DNA of 64,000 nucleotides from Serratia sarumanii (GTDB taxonomy: Bacteria > Pseudomonadota > Gammaproteobacteria > Enterobacterales > Enterobacteriaceae), in the NCBI RefSeq assembly GCF_029962605.1, contig NZ_CP124750.1, positions 4,650,001-4,714,000 on the forward strand. Direction: 5' to 3'. Below are positions 57,285 to 64,000 of the stretch, one piece after another; position 1 is the first letter of the stretch; every line of letters begins with the position of its first letter. The notes beneath the pieces were generated by a model, which searched no databases, was not told where the DNA came from, and saw nothing but the letters and a program-made list of their open reading frames with translations. A program made the translations under genes and the position numbers.

Positions 57285-59420
57285 ATGAGCACAATAGTGT
57301 TGATATTGGCCTTAGTGCTTGTCTGTCTGATTGCCGCCGGTCTGTACCTGTGGTTCAAGGCCCGCAACCCGTCGGCGCTGGCGCACGCGCTGCCGTTTAT
57401 CAAACCAGCCCACCGCAAGCTGACCGACGAAGAGCGCGCCGCGGTCGAATTCTACCTCAATCAGCAAAACAAGCTGAGCAACAAACTGTTGCCCGGCGGC
57501 GGCGCTACGCTGCCCGCGGCCAAGCTGGCGCTCACCCCGCAAAGCGATAACGTTTATCCCGTCACGCACGCCATCACCCGCTACGGGCTGGCCAGCGACG
57601 ATCCCAATAAATGGCGCTATTACCTCGACGCTGAAGAGGTGCATCTGCCGCCGTTCTGGGAGCCGTATATCACCGCCGACAACCATGTGGAAGTGATCAG
57701 AACCCAGACGCTGCCGCTGGTGATTTCGCTCAACGGACATTCGCTGAAAGATCATATTCACGACCGGCCGCAGCCGCCGGTGGTGACCGCCGCGCCGACC
57801 AAAAACGCGTCCATCCGCAAGGAGGAGAGCGAGCATGTCGAGCTGGTCAATATTCGCAAGGAAACGCCGGAAGAGCATGCGCTGAACCGGCCGAACGGCA
57901 TCCGTGAAGCCGTCATCATCTCCGCCGCGCTGCTGCTGCTGTTCTTCAGCCTGATAAGCCCGGTACTGGTGATCCCCTGGATGATTTTCGTGGCGGTGCT
58001 GATGATCGCCTGGGGATGCTGGAATCTGTTCCGTCGCCCGGCCTCACGCGAGCTGAAGGAGATCCACTGTCTGCGCGGCACGCCGAAGCGCTGGGGCCTG
58101 TTCGGCGAATCCGGCCAGGGGCAGATCAGCAACATTTCGCTCGGCATCATCGATCTTATCTACCCGCCGCATTGGCAGCCTTACCTGACGCAGGACCTGG
58201 GCAAGACCACCGACGTGGACGTCTACCTCAATCGGCAGGTGGTGCGCCAGGGGCGCTTCCTCTCGCTGCATGACGAAGTGAAGAACTTCCCGCTGCAGCA
58301 GTGGGGCCGCAACGCGGTGCTGGTCGCCAGCTCGGCGCTGGTGCTGCTGTTGCTGCTGATCTATATCCCGCTCAACCTGCCGCTGACCCTCAGCATGGCC
58401 TGGCTGCAGGGCGCGCAAAAAGTGGAAGTGACCAGCGTACAGGCGCTGGAGGCCACGCCGCTGCGCATCGGCGACACGCTGAAAGTGCGCGGCAGCGGCA
58501 TGTGCTATGTGCCGCCGCCGGCCAACGGTGGCGGCGCCGCCAATTTCGCGCCGTTCGACTGCTCCGGCATCTATTGGAACAACGCCGCCCCGCTGCCGCA
58601 GCCGGAATCGGAAGTCATAGACAAAGCGACGGCCCTGCTGGCTACGGTCAACAGCCAGCTGCATCCGAGCGGCGCCGATCAGAAGGTCAACCCGCAGTTG
58701 GCCAGCGCCATCGAGAAATCCGGCATGATCCTGTTGGATGACTTCTCTGATATCGTTCTGAAAACACAGGATTTGTGTCAGGCAGAAAATGACTGCGTGC
58801 GGTTGAAAAACGCCCTGGTCAACCTGGGTAACGCCAAAAACTGGAGCGGCCTGGTGAAACGCGCCAGATCCGGCGCGCTGCAAGGCGTCAACGTGCTGCT
58901 GCGCCCGGTGAGTGCCGAATCGCTGGACAGCCTGACCAAAGTGGCCACGTCGTCGTTCATCTTCAATGAAACGCGTCTGGCCGCCGCGGCGCTCAACAGC
59001 CCGCCGCCGGGCGGTTTCCTGATCCGCAGCGACGAAGGCCGCCAGTTGGTCAGCCACCCGCAATCCTCGGCGCCGCAGAGCGAATACAACGCCCTCGACC
59101 AGTGGAATGAGCTGCAGCGCCTTTCCACTCTGCTGCTGCATACCCCGTTCCAGGCGCAGGGGGTGATCACCAGCCTCAGCGTCGACGCCAACGGCACCCG
59201 CCACGTGGCGCTGCACAGCGAACCGGACATGATCACCCTGTGGCGCTACCTCGGTACCAGCCTGCTGTTGCTGGCGGTGGTCATCAGCCTGGGCTATAAC
59301 GCCTGGCGGCTGGTGCAGCGTCGGCGCATCAATCAGCACCGCGTCGCCGATATCCAGCGTTACTACGACAGCTGCTTCAATCCGCAGCTCAATCCGATGT
59401 CGATGCGGCCGATGGCCTGA
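57285..59420 (+). CDS. igaA: Rcs phosphorelay repressor IgaA
   Basis: IgaA (YrfF) is an inner-membrane protein that holds the Rcs envelope-stress phosphorelay off through RcsD and senses RcsF. The 711-residue length equals E. coli YrfF. It has an N-terminal membrane segment (about 3-21), cytoplasmic regions, paired segments (about 208-248), one at 345-365, a large periplasmic domain (about 370-650, with GSGMCYVPPPANGGGAANFA) and a last segment (about 650-672). ATG follows GATGGGGATTGC. Loss is lethal in related enterics unless rcs is also mutated. Confidence 0.96.
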   Translation: MSTIVLILALVLVCLIAAGLYLWFKARNPSALAHALPFIKPAHRKLTDEERAAVEFYLNQQNKLSNKLLPGGGATLPAAKLALTPQSDNVYPVTHAITRYGLASDDPNKWRYYLDAEEVHLPPFWEPYITADNHVEVIRTQTLPLVISLNGHSLKDHIHDRPQPPVVTAAPTKNASIRKEESEHVELVNIRKETPEEHALNRPNGIREAVIISAALLLLFFSLISPVLVIPWMIFVAVLMIAWGCWNLFRRPASRELKEIHCLRGTPKRWGLFGESGQGQISNISLGIIDLIYPPHWQPYLTQDLGKTTDVDVYLNRQVVRQGRFLSLHDEVKNFPLQQWGRNAVLVASSALVLLLLLIYIPLNLPLTLSMAWLQGAQKVEVTSVQALEATPLRIGDTLKVRGSGMCYVPPPANGGGAANFAPFDCSGIYWNNAAPLPQPESEVIDKATALLATVNSQLHPSGADQKVNPQLASAIEKSGMILLDDFSDIVLKTQDLCQAENDCVRLKNALVNLGNAKNWSGLVKRARSGALQGVNVLLRPVSAESLDSLTKVATSSFIFNETRLAAAALNSPPPGGFLIRSDEGRQLVSHPQSSAPQSEYNALDQWNELQRLSTLLLHTPFQAQGVITSLSVDANGTRHVALHSEPDMITLWRYLGTSLLLLAVVISLGYNAWRLVQRRRINQHRVADIQRYYDSCFNPQLNPMSMRPMA

Positions 59421-59518
59421 ACCTGGCGTCGGGGCCTCCGCCCTGTCATCTGCTTATGCTACGCTAACGCTATTATTCTCATCTGCGGACCGCCCGTCGG
59501 TCCGCCCGTGGAGTTTTT

Positions 59519-60199
59519 ATGGTTCCCGAGTTTGATTGGCCGCAGATCGATACCGTGCTGCTGGATATGGACGGCACCTTGCTGGATCTGGAGTTCGACA
59601 GCCACTTTTGGCTTAGCCTGGTGCCGCAGGCGCTGAGCGAAAGGCGCGCCATTCCGTTCGACGAAGCCCGCAATATCATTGAGCGGGAATATCAGGCGGT
59701 GCAGCACACCATGAACTGGTATTGCTTCGATTACTGGAGCGAGCGGTTGGATCTGGATATCTACCGCATGACCAGCGAAGTGGGCAGCCGCGCCCGGCTG
59801 CGCGAAGACACCGAGCCGTTTTTACAGGCGCTGCGCGACGCCGGCCTGCAAACCATTTTGCTGACCAATGCGCATCCGCACAGCCTGGCGGTGAAAATCG
59901 AGCATACCGGCCTCGATCGGCACCTTGATTTATTGTTTTCCACCCACACATTTGGTTATCCGAAAGAAGATCAGCGTCTGTGGCAGGCGGTGCAGCAGCA
60001 CACCGGATTCAATCCGCAGCGCACGCTGTTCGTCGACGACGGCGAGCCGATCCTCGACGCGGCGCGCGCTTTCGGCATTCGTTACTGCCTGGGCGTGCAA
60101 AACCCGGACTCCAGCACGGCGGAAAAAAGCTTCCAGCGCCATCCGTCGATGCGCGACTATCGCCTGCTGATACCGGCGCTGGCCAAGGGGGAAGCATGA
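59519..60199 (+). CDS. yrfG: HAD family GMP/IMP nucleotidase YrfG
   Basis: YrfG is a cytoplasmic HAD phosphatase; the E. coli protein prefers purine nucleotides such as GMP and IMP. The 226-residue protein shows motif I LLDMDGTLLDLEFDSHFW, motif II ILLTNAHPHSLAVK, Lys in FGYPKEDQRLW, and motif IV TLFVDDGEPILDAARAFG. ATG follows GGAGTTTTT. It overlaps hslR by 4 bases, in the igaA-yrfG-hslR-hslO order. Confidence 0.93.
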   Translation: MVPEFDWPQIDTVLLDMDGTLLDLEFDSHFWLSLVPQALSERRAIPFDEARNIIEREYQAVQHTMNWYCFDYWSERLDLDIYRMTSEVGSRARLREDTEPFLQALRDAGLQTILLTNAHPHSLAVKIEHTGLDRHLDLLFSTHTFGYPKEDQRLWQAVQQHTGFNPQRTLFVDDGEPILDAARAFGIRYCLGVQNPDSSTAEKSFQRHPSMRDYRLLIPALAKGEA

Positions 60200-60603
60200 A
60201 GGAAAAAGCGACGCGCGACGACGCGGTCCGGCTGGACAAGTGGCTGTGGGCCGCACGCTTCTACAAGACCCGCGCGCTGGCGCGCGAAATGATCGACGGC
60301 GGCAAGGTGCATTACAACGGCCAGCGCGGCAAGCCGAGCAAGATTGTCGAACTCAACGCCGAGCTCAAGCTGCGGCAGGGTAACGAAGAACGAACCGTGA
60401 TCGTGCTGGCGCTGAGCAGCCAACGCCGCGGCGCCGGCGAGGCGCAGCAAATGTATCAGGAAACCGAAGCCAGCATCGCCAACCGCGAAAAAATGGCGCT
60501 GGCGCGCAAGATGAACGCGTTGACCATGCCGCATCCGGACCGCCGTCCGGACAAAAAGGAGCGGCGCGACCTGATGAAATTTAAATTTGGTGAGCCGGAA
60601 TAA
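60196..60603 (+). CDS. hslR: Heat-shock ribosome-associated protein Hsp15
   Basis: Hsp15 is an S4-domain RNA-binding protein that rescues free 50S subunits carrying stalled nascent chains. The 135-residue protein begins MKEKATRDDAVRLDKWLWAA; the S4 domain (about 10-70) has RLDKWLWAARFYKTRALA and GGKVHYNGQRGKPSK. The C-terminal tail is basic and helical. The ATG overlaps the yrfG stop (ATGA). hslO follows 25 bp downstream. Confidence 0.96.
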   Translation: MKEKATRDDAVRLDKWLWAARFYKTRALAREMIDGGKVHYNGQRGKPSKIVELNAELKLRQGNEERTVIVLALSSQRRGAGEAQQMYQETEASIANREKMALARKMNALTMPHPDRRPDKKERRDLMKFKFGEPE

Positions 60604-60628
60604 CCCCTCACCGCAATGAGAGAAGATT

Positions 60629-61507
60629 ATGTCCAACCATGACCAATTGCACCGTTACCTGTTTGAAAACTACGCGGTGCGCGGCGAGCTGGTTACCGTC
60701 AGCGAAACCTATCAGCAGATCCTGAATAATCACGACTACCCGGCGCCGGTGCAAAAGCTGCTGGGCGAGCTGCTGGTCGCCACCAGTCTGCTGACCGCGA
60801 CCCTGAAGTTCGACGGCGACATCACCGTGCAGCTGCAGGGCGACGGCCCGCTGAAGCTGGCGGTGATCAACGGCAACAACCGCCAGGAGATGCGCGGCGT
60901 TGCGCGCACCCAGGCGCCTATCGCCGACGACAGCACCCTGCATCAGATGATCGGCAACGGCGTCATGGTCATCACCATTTCCCCGACGGAAGGCGAGCGC
61001 TATCAGGGCGTGGTCGGCCTGGAAGGTGAAACCCTGGCCGAGTGCCTGGAAGCCTACTTCCGCCAGTCCGAACAGCTGCCAACCCGCCTGTTCATCCGCA
61101 CCGGCGAAGCGGAAGGCCACGCCGCAGCGGCCGGTATGCTGCTGCAGGTGCTGCCGGCGCAGGACGGCAACCTCGATGATTTCGATCATCTGGTGCAACT
61201 GACCAACACGGTAAAAAGCGAAGAGCTGTTCGGCCTGCCGGCCAACGAAGTGCTGTACCGCCTGTATCACCAGGAAGAAGTCACCCTGTACGAACCGCAG
61301 GACGTGCAGTTCCGTTGCACCTGTTCACGCCAGCGTTGCGCCGACGCACTGCTGACCCTGCCGACCGACGAAGTGGCGGACATGCTGGAGCAGGACGGCA
61401 ATATCGACATGCACTGCGACTACTGTGGCAGCCACTATGTCTTTGACCCGGTTGATGTTGCCGCCTTGTATGCGGGTAATACCGGCGAAAGCGACAGGTT
61501 GCACTAA
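60629..61507 (+). CDS. hslO: Redox-regulated chaperone Hsp33
   Basis: Hsp33 is a cytoplasmic holdase activated by oxidation and unfolding. The 292-residue protein has the N-terminal chaperone domain (about 1-180) and the C-terminal zinc switch with four cysteines as Cys-x-Cys in FRCTCSRQ and Cys-x2-Cys in [12 protein letters not shown]; two further cysteines flank the first pair. Start [19 protein letters not shown] follows GAGAGAAGATT. In E. coli yhgE lies between hslO and pckA; it is missing here. Confidence 0.97.
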   Translation: MSNHDQLHRYLFENYAVRGELVTVSETYQQILNNHDYPAPVQKLLGELLVATSLLTATLKFDGDITVQLQGDGPLKLAVINGNNRQEMRGVARTQAPIADDSTLHQMIGNGVMVITISPTEGERYQGVVGLEGETLAECLEAYFRQSEQLPTRLFIRTGEAEGHAAAAGMLLQVLPAQDGNLDDFDHLVQLTNTVKSEELFGLPANEVLYRLYHQEEVTLYEPQDVQFRCTCSRQRCADALLTLPTDEVADMLEQDGNIDMHCDYCGSHYVFDPVDVAALYAGNTGESDRLH

Positions 61508-61521
61508 GTTATACCCCCTTC

Positions 61522-61544
61522 GGCGGGCGCGCCCGGCGCCCGCC
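61522..61544 (+). terminator. GC-rich hairpin after hslO
   Basis: GGCGGGCG and CGCCCGCC form an 8-bp stem with a 7-nt loop just past the hslO stop. No T-run follows directly, although TTTTTT appears some 25 nt later, so termination is only possible. Confidence 0.35.
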
Positions 61545-61702
61545 AACGCCCGCCGTTTGCACGTTTGCTTTTTTCCGTGTGCTATCTCTCAGATCGTAAC
61601 GAAATACCGCCTAAAACGTTAAATATTTGATACCCATCGCTGTTACGCACCGTTAGATCCCTACAATTGCCGCCAGAAATTCTGTGACCAAGGAGTAGTA
61701 AC

Positions 61703-63322
61703 ATGCGCGTTAAAGGTATAACCCCTCAGGATCTGGCCGCTTACGGCATTCACGACGTTAGCGAAATCGTTCACAACCCGAGCTATGAACTGCTGTTTAA
61801 GGAAGAAACAGACCCATCTCTGGAAGGTTTTGAGCGTGGGGTAGTCACCAAGCTGGGTGCCGTCTCCGTCGATACCGGCATCTTCACCGGCCGCTCGCCG
61901 AAAGACAAATACATCGTCCGCGACGACATCACCCGCGATACCGTGTGGTGGGCCGATCAGGGCAAAGGCAAAAACGACAACAAACCCCTCAGCCCGGAAG
62001 TGTGGGCCGATCTGAAACACCTGGTCACCGAACAGCTTTCCGGCAAGCGCCTGTTCGTGGTGGATACCTTCTGCGGCGCCAACGCCGACTCGCGCCTGAA
62101 AGTGCGCTTCATCACCGAGGTGGCCTGGCAGGCGCACTTCGTGAAAAACATGTTCATCCGCCCGAGCGACGAAGAGCTGGCTGACTTCGAGCCGGACTTC
62201 GTGGTGATGAACGGCGCCAAATGCACCAACCCGAACTGGCAGCAGCAAGGCTTGAACTCGGAGAACTTCGTCGCCTTCAACCTGACCGAGCGCATGCAGC
62301 TGATCGGCGGCACCTGGTACGGCGGCGAAATGAAGAAAGGCATGTTCTCGATGATGAACTACCTGCTGCCGCTGAAAGGCATCGCCTCAATGCACTGCTC
62401 GGCCAACGTGGGCGAGAAAGGCGACGTGGCGGTGTTCTTCGGCCTGTCCGGCACCGGCAAAACCACCCTCTCCACCGATCCTAAGCGTCAGCTGATCGGC
62501 GATGACGAGCACGGCTGGGACGACGACGGCGTGTTCAACTTCGAAGGCGGCTGCTACGCCAAGACCATCAAGCTGTCTGAAGAAGCCGAGCCGGACATCT
62601 ACCACGCCATCAAACGCGACGCGCTGCTGGAAAACGTCACCGTGCTGGCCGACGGCAGCATCGACTTCAACGACGGTTCGAAAACCGAGAATACCCGCGT
62701 TTCTTACCCGATCTACCATATCCAGAACATCGTCAAGCCGGTGTCCAAGGCGGGTCACGCCAACAAGGTGATCTTCCTGACCGCCGACGCTTTCGGCGTG
62801 CTGCCGCCGGTATCGCGTCTGACCGCCAACCAGACTCAGTACCACTTCCTGTCCGGCTTCACCGCCAAACTGGCCGGCACCGAGCGCGGCGTCACCGAAC
62901 CGACGCCAACCTTCTCCGCCTGCTTCGGCGCCGCGTTCCTGTCGCTGCACCCGACGCAGTACGCCGAAGTGCTGGTGAAACGCATGCAGGCCGCCGGCGC
63001 CCAGGCTTACCTGGTCAACACCGGCTGGAACGGTACCGGCAAGCGCATCTCGATCAAAGATACGCGCGGCATCATCGACGCCATCCTGAGCGGTGAAATC
63101 GACAAGGCGGAAACCGTCACCCTGCCGATCTTCGATCTGGCGATGCCGACCGCGCTGCCGGGCGTGAACCCGGAAATCCTCGATCCGCGCAATACCTACG
63201 CCAGCCTCGAGCAGTGGCAGGAAAAAGCGCAGGATCTGGCCGAGCGCTTCATCACCAACTTCGACAAATACACCGACACACCTGCGGGTGCCGCGCTGGT
63301 CAGCGCCGGCCCTAAGCTGTAA
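61703..63322 (+). CDS. pckA: ATP-dependent phosphoenolpyruvate carboxykinase
   Basis: PckA converts oxaloacetate and ATP to PEP and CO2, the committed step of gluconeogenesis. The 539-residue protein shows [14 protein letters not shown] (about 62-75), the kinase P-loop [13 protein letters not shown] (about 247-259) and metal-binding [20 protein letters not shown]. Start [15 protein letters not shown] follows AAGGAGTAGTAAC. TACAAT at 61662-61667 may be the -10, with a poor -35, consistent with CRP-dependent expression. A terminator follows. Confidence 0.98.
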   Translation: MRVKGITPQDLAAYGIHDVSEIVHNPSYELLFKEETDPSLEGFERGVVTKLGAVSVDTGIFTGRSPKDKYIVRDDITRDTVWWADQGKGKNDNKPLSPEVWADLKHLVTEQLSGKRLFVVDTFCGANADSRLKVRFITEVAWQAHFVKNMFIRPSDEELADFEPDFVVMNGAKCTNPNWQQQGLNSENFVAFNLTERMQLIGGTWYGGEMKKGMFSMMNYLLPLKGIASMHCSANVGEKGDVAVFFGLSGTGKTTLSTDPKRQLIGDDEHGWDDDGVFNFEGGCYAKTIKLSEEAEPDIYHAIKRDALLENVTVLADGSIDFNDGSKTENTRVSYPIYHIQNIVKPVSKAGHANKVIFLTADAFGVLPPVSRLTANQTQYHFLSGFTAKLAGTERGVTEPTPTFSACFGAAFLSLHPTQYAEVLVKRMQAAGAQAYLVNTGWNGTGKRISIKDTRGIIDAILSGEIDKAETVTLPIFDLAMPTALPGVNPEILDPRNTYASLEQWQEKAQDLAERFITNFDKYTDTPAGAALVSAGPKL

Positions 63323-63346
63323 TTCGGTAGCGTTACCTCTTCAGCT

Positions 63347-63372
63347 AAGGCGCGGATCCCGCGCCTTTTTTT
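63347..63372 (+). terminator. Rho-independent terminator of pckA
   Basis: AAGGCGCGG and CCGCGCCTT form a 9-bp stem around ATC, with seven Ts in total, about 25 nt after the pckA stop. Confidence 0.93.
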
Positions 63373-63419
63373 ATTTTCAGCGATTGCTTTTTAACCAGCA
63401 AGGCGAGAAAATAAGTCAA

Positions 63420-63436
63420 TGCAATCATTGATAGCA
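63420..63436. promoter_or_regulatory. Candidate FitAB-type operator
   Basis: TGCAATCATTGATAGCA has 8-nt inverted arms matching 7 of 8 (TGCAATCA/TGATAGCA). It ends one base before the AAGGAGG of the antitoxin gene. The arm resembles the half-site I recall for Neisseria FitAB (TGATAGCA), though the spacing differs. Autorepression is inferred. Confidence 0.5.
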
Positions 63437-63448
63437 AAGGAGGTTTCA

Positions 63449-63712
63449 ATGGCTACTATCACCGTCAGAAATCTGGACGACGAAATCAAAGAGCTGCTGC
63501 GTATTTCAGCGGCGAAAAACGGCCATTCCATGGAAGAGGAAGCGCGCATGATCCTGAAACAGGCGCTGGTGAAAAAGCCGCCGCGCTATGGATTGGGTAC
63601 CTGGATGCATCAGCACTTCGCCGAATTTGGCGGCGTCGAGCTGGAGATCCCACCGCGTGACGCCGTGCCACCACGCATCGTCACCTTTGATGATGAAGAT
63701 GACAACGCATGA
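63449..63712 (+). CDS. FitA/VapB-like ribbon-helix-helix antitoxin
   Basis: An 87-residue antitoxin starting MATITVRNLDDEIKELLRIS, with the ribbon-helix-helix fold in the first half and FitA-type HSMEEEARMILKQAL. The acidic C terminus (VTFDDEDDNA) would bind the toxin. A strong AAGGAGG precedes the ATG; the upstream in-frame Met is less likely. Its stop overlaps the toxin start (ATGA). It should neutralise the downstream PIN toxin and autoregulate. Confidence 0.88.
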   Translation: MATITVRNLDDEIKELLRISAAKNGHSMEEEARMILKQALVKKPPRYGLGTWMHQHFAEFGGVELEIPPRDAVPPRIVTFDDEDDNA

Positions 63713-64000
63713 TCATTCTCGACACCAACGTCATTTCAGAAACGCTGCGCCCCAGCCCGTACTACAACGTCATTAACTGGCTAAATGAAAAGGACAATGA
63801 CGATCTCTATCTGAGCGCCATTGTCCTGGCCGAACTGTTCAGCGGCGTCGCCTGCATGCCTGACGGCAAGCGCCAGCGGGATCTCAAGCTCAAATTGGCG
63901 GACGCTCTTGAATTGAAGTTCGAGGGGCAGATATTGCCGTTTGATGGGCTGTGCGCGATGCAATACGCGGAATTGACGGCAAGGAATCGGCTTCTGGGTA
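63709..64000 (+). CDS. FitB/VapC-like PIN-domain toxin, cut by the window end
   Basis: The N-terminal 97 codons encode a PIN-domain ribonuclease-type toxin. MIILDTNVISETLRPSP carries the first catalytic acid Asp5, and IVLAELFSGVACMPDGKRQR carries Glu42 with the FitB-type GxxxMPxGxRR-like segment. The later acidic residues lie past the end of the window. The ATG overlaps the antitoxin stop by 4 bases. VapC-type toxins cleave RNA, often initiator tRNA; this one's target is unknown. Confidence 0.88.
   Translation, partial: MIILDTNVISETLRPSPYYNVINWLNEKDNDDLYLSAIVLAELFSGVACMPDGKRQRDLKLKLADALELKFEGQILPFDGLCAMQYAELTARNRLLG

Overview
The window is a block of enterobacterial chromosome that looks like Serratia, most likely S. 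marcescens or a close relative. The DNA is visibly GC-rich with G/C-ending codons. The backbone order is the familiar rpsG-rpsL to pckA segment of Enterobacterales, and Crp is almost identical to the E. coli protein as I remember it. The genus call rests on recalled protein similarity and gene order, not on a database search.

Layout. 1-3.3 kb: rpsG, rpsL, tusBCD and yheO, all on the minus strand. 3.3-4.7 kb: fkpA and slyX, divergent. 4.7-8.5 kb: an accessory cassette of a MalY/PatB-type C-S lyase, an NhaC-family antiporter and a LacI-family repressor, sitting between slyX and slyD. 8.5-11.9 kb: slyD, yheV, kefB, kefG. 12-13.9 kb: the ABC-F gene yheS. 13.9-18.9 kb: tauABCD plus phzF- and lysE-type genes, separating yheS from yheT. 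19-24.8 kb: yheT, yheU, prkB, yhfA, crp, yhfK. 24.8-28.4 kb: argD, pabA and a YjgR-type ATPase. 28.5-29.1 kb: a ParD/ParE-like toxin-antitoxin remnant whose toxin gene is frameshifted. 29.1-32.3 kb: btsSR and ppiA. 32.6-35.3 kb: an orphan PTS EIIA gene, a GH4 6-phospho-beta-glucosidase and a LacI-family regulator. 35.5-43.5 kb: tsgA, codA and nirBDC-cysG. 43.5-49.7 kb: trpS, gph, rpe, dam, damX, aroB, aroK. 50.1-56.2 kb: hofQPONM and, divergently, mrcA. 56.3-63.3 kb: nudE, igaA, yrfG, hslR, hslO, pckA. 63.4-64 kb: a FitAB/VapBC-type toxin-antitoxin pair cut by the window end.

How the genes work together. Most are housekeeping genes: translation, tRNA thiolation, peptidyl-prolyl isomerases, K+ efflux, siroheme and nitrite reduction, shikimate pathway, cell wall, Rcs control, Hsp33/Hsp15 and gluconeogenesis. 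The accessory genes are compact metabolic cassettes placed between backbone genes: C-S lyase with antiporter, taurine desulfonation, chitobiose/cellobiose-type sugar use, and cytosine deamination. Several promoters can be read directly: an FNR plus NarL arrangement at nirB, a perfect CpxR-type box at ppiA, a sigma-E-like promoter at fkpA, the str promoter, and an 18-bp perfect palindrome over the start of the EIIA operon.

I found no rRNA, tRNA, CRISPR array, prophage or insertion sequence. I do not see an obviously new defence or biosynthetic system. The most novel-looking items are the broken ParE toxin, the small repressor-linked cassettes with their candidate operators, and an unexplained perfect 16-bp palindrome between codA and nirB.
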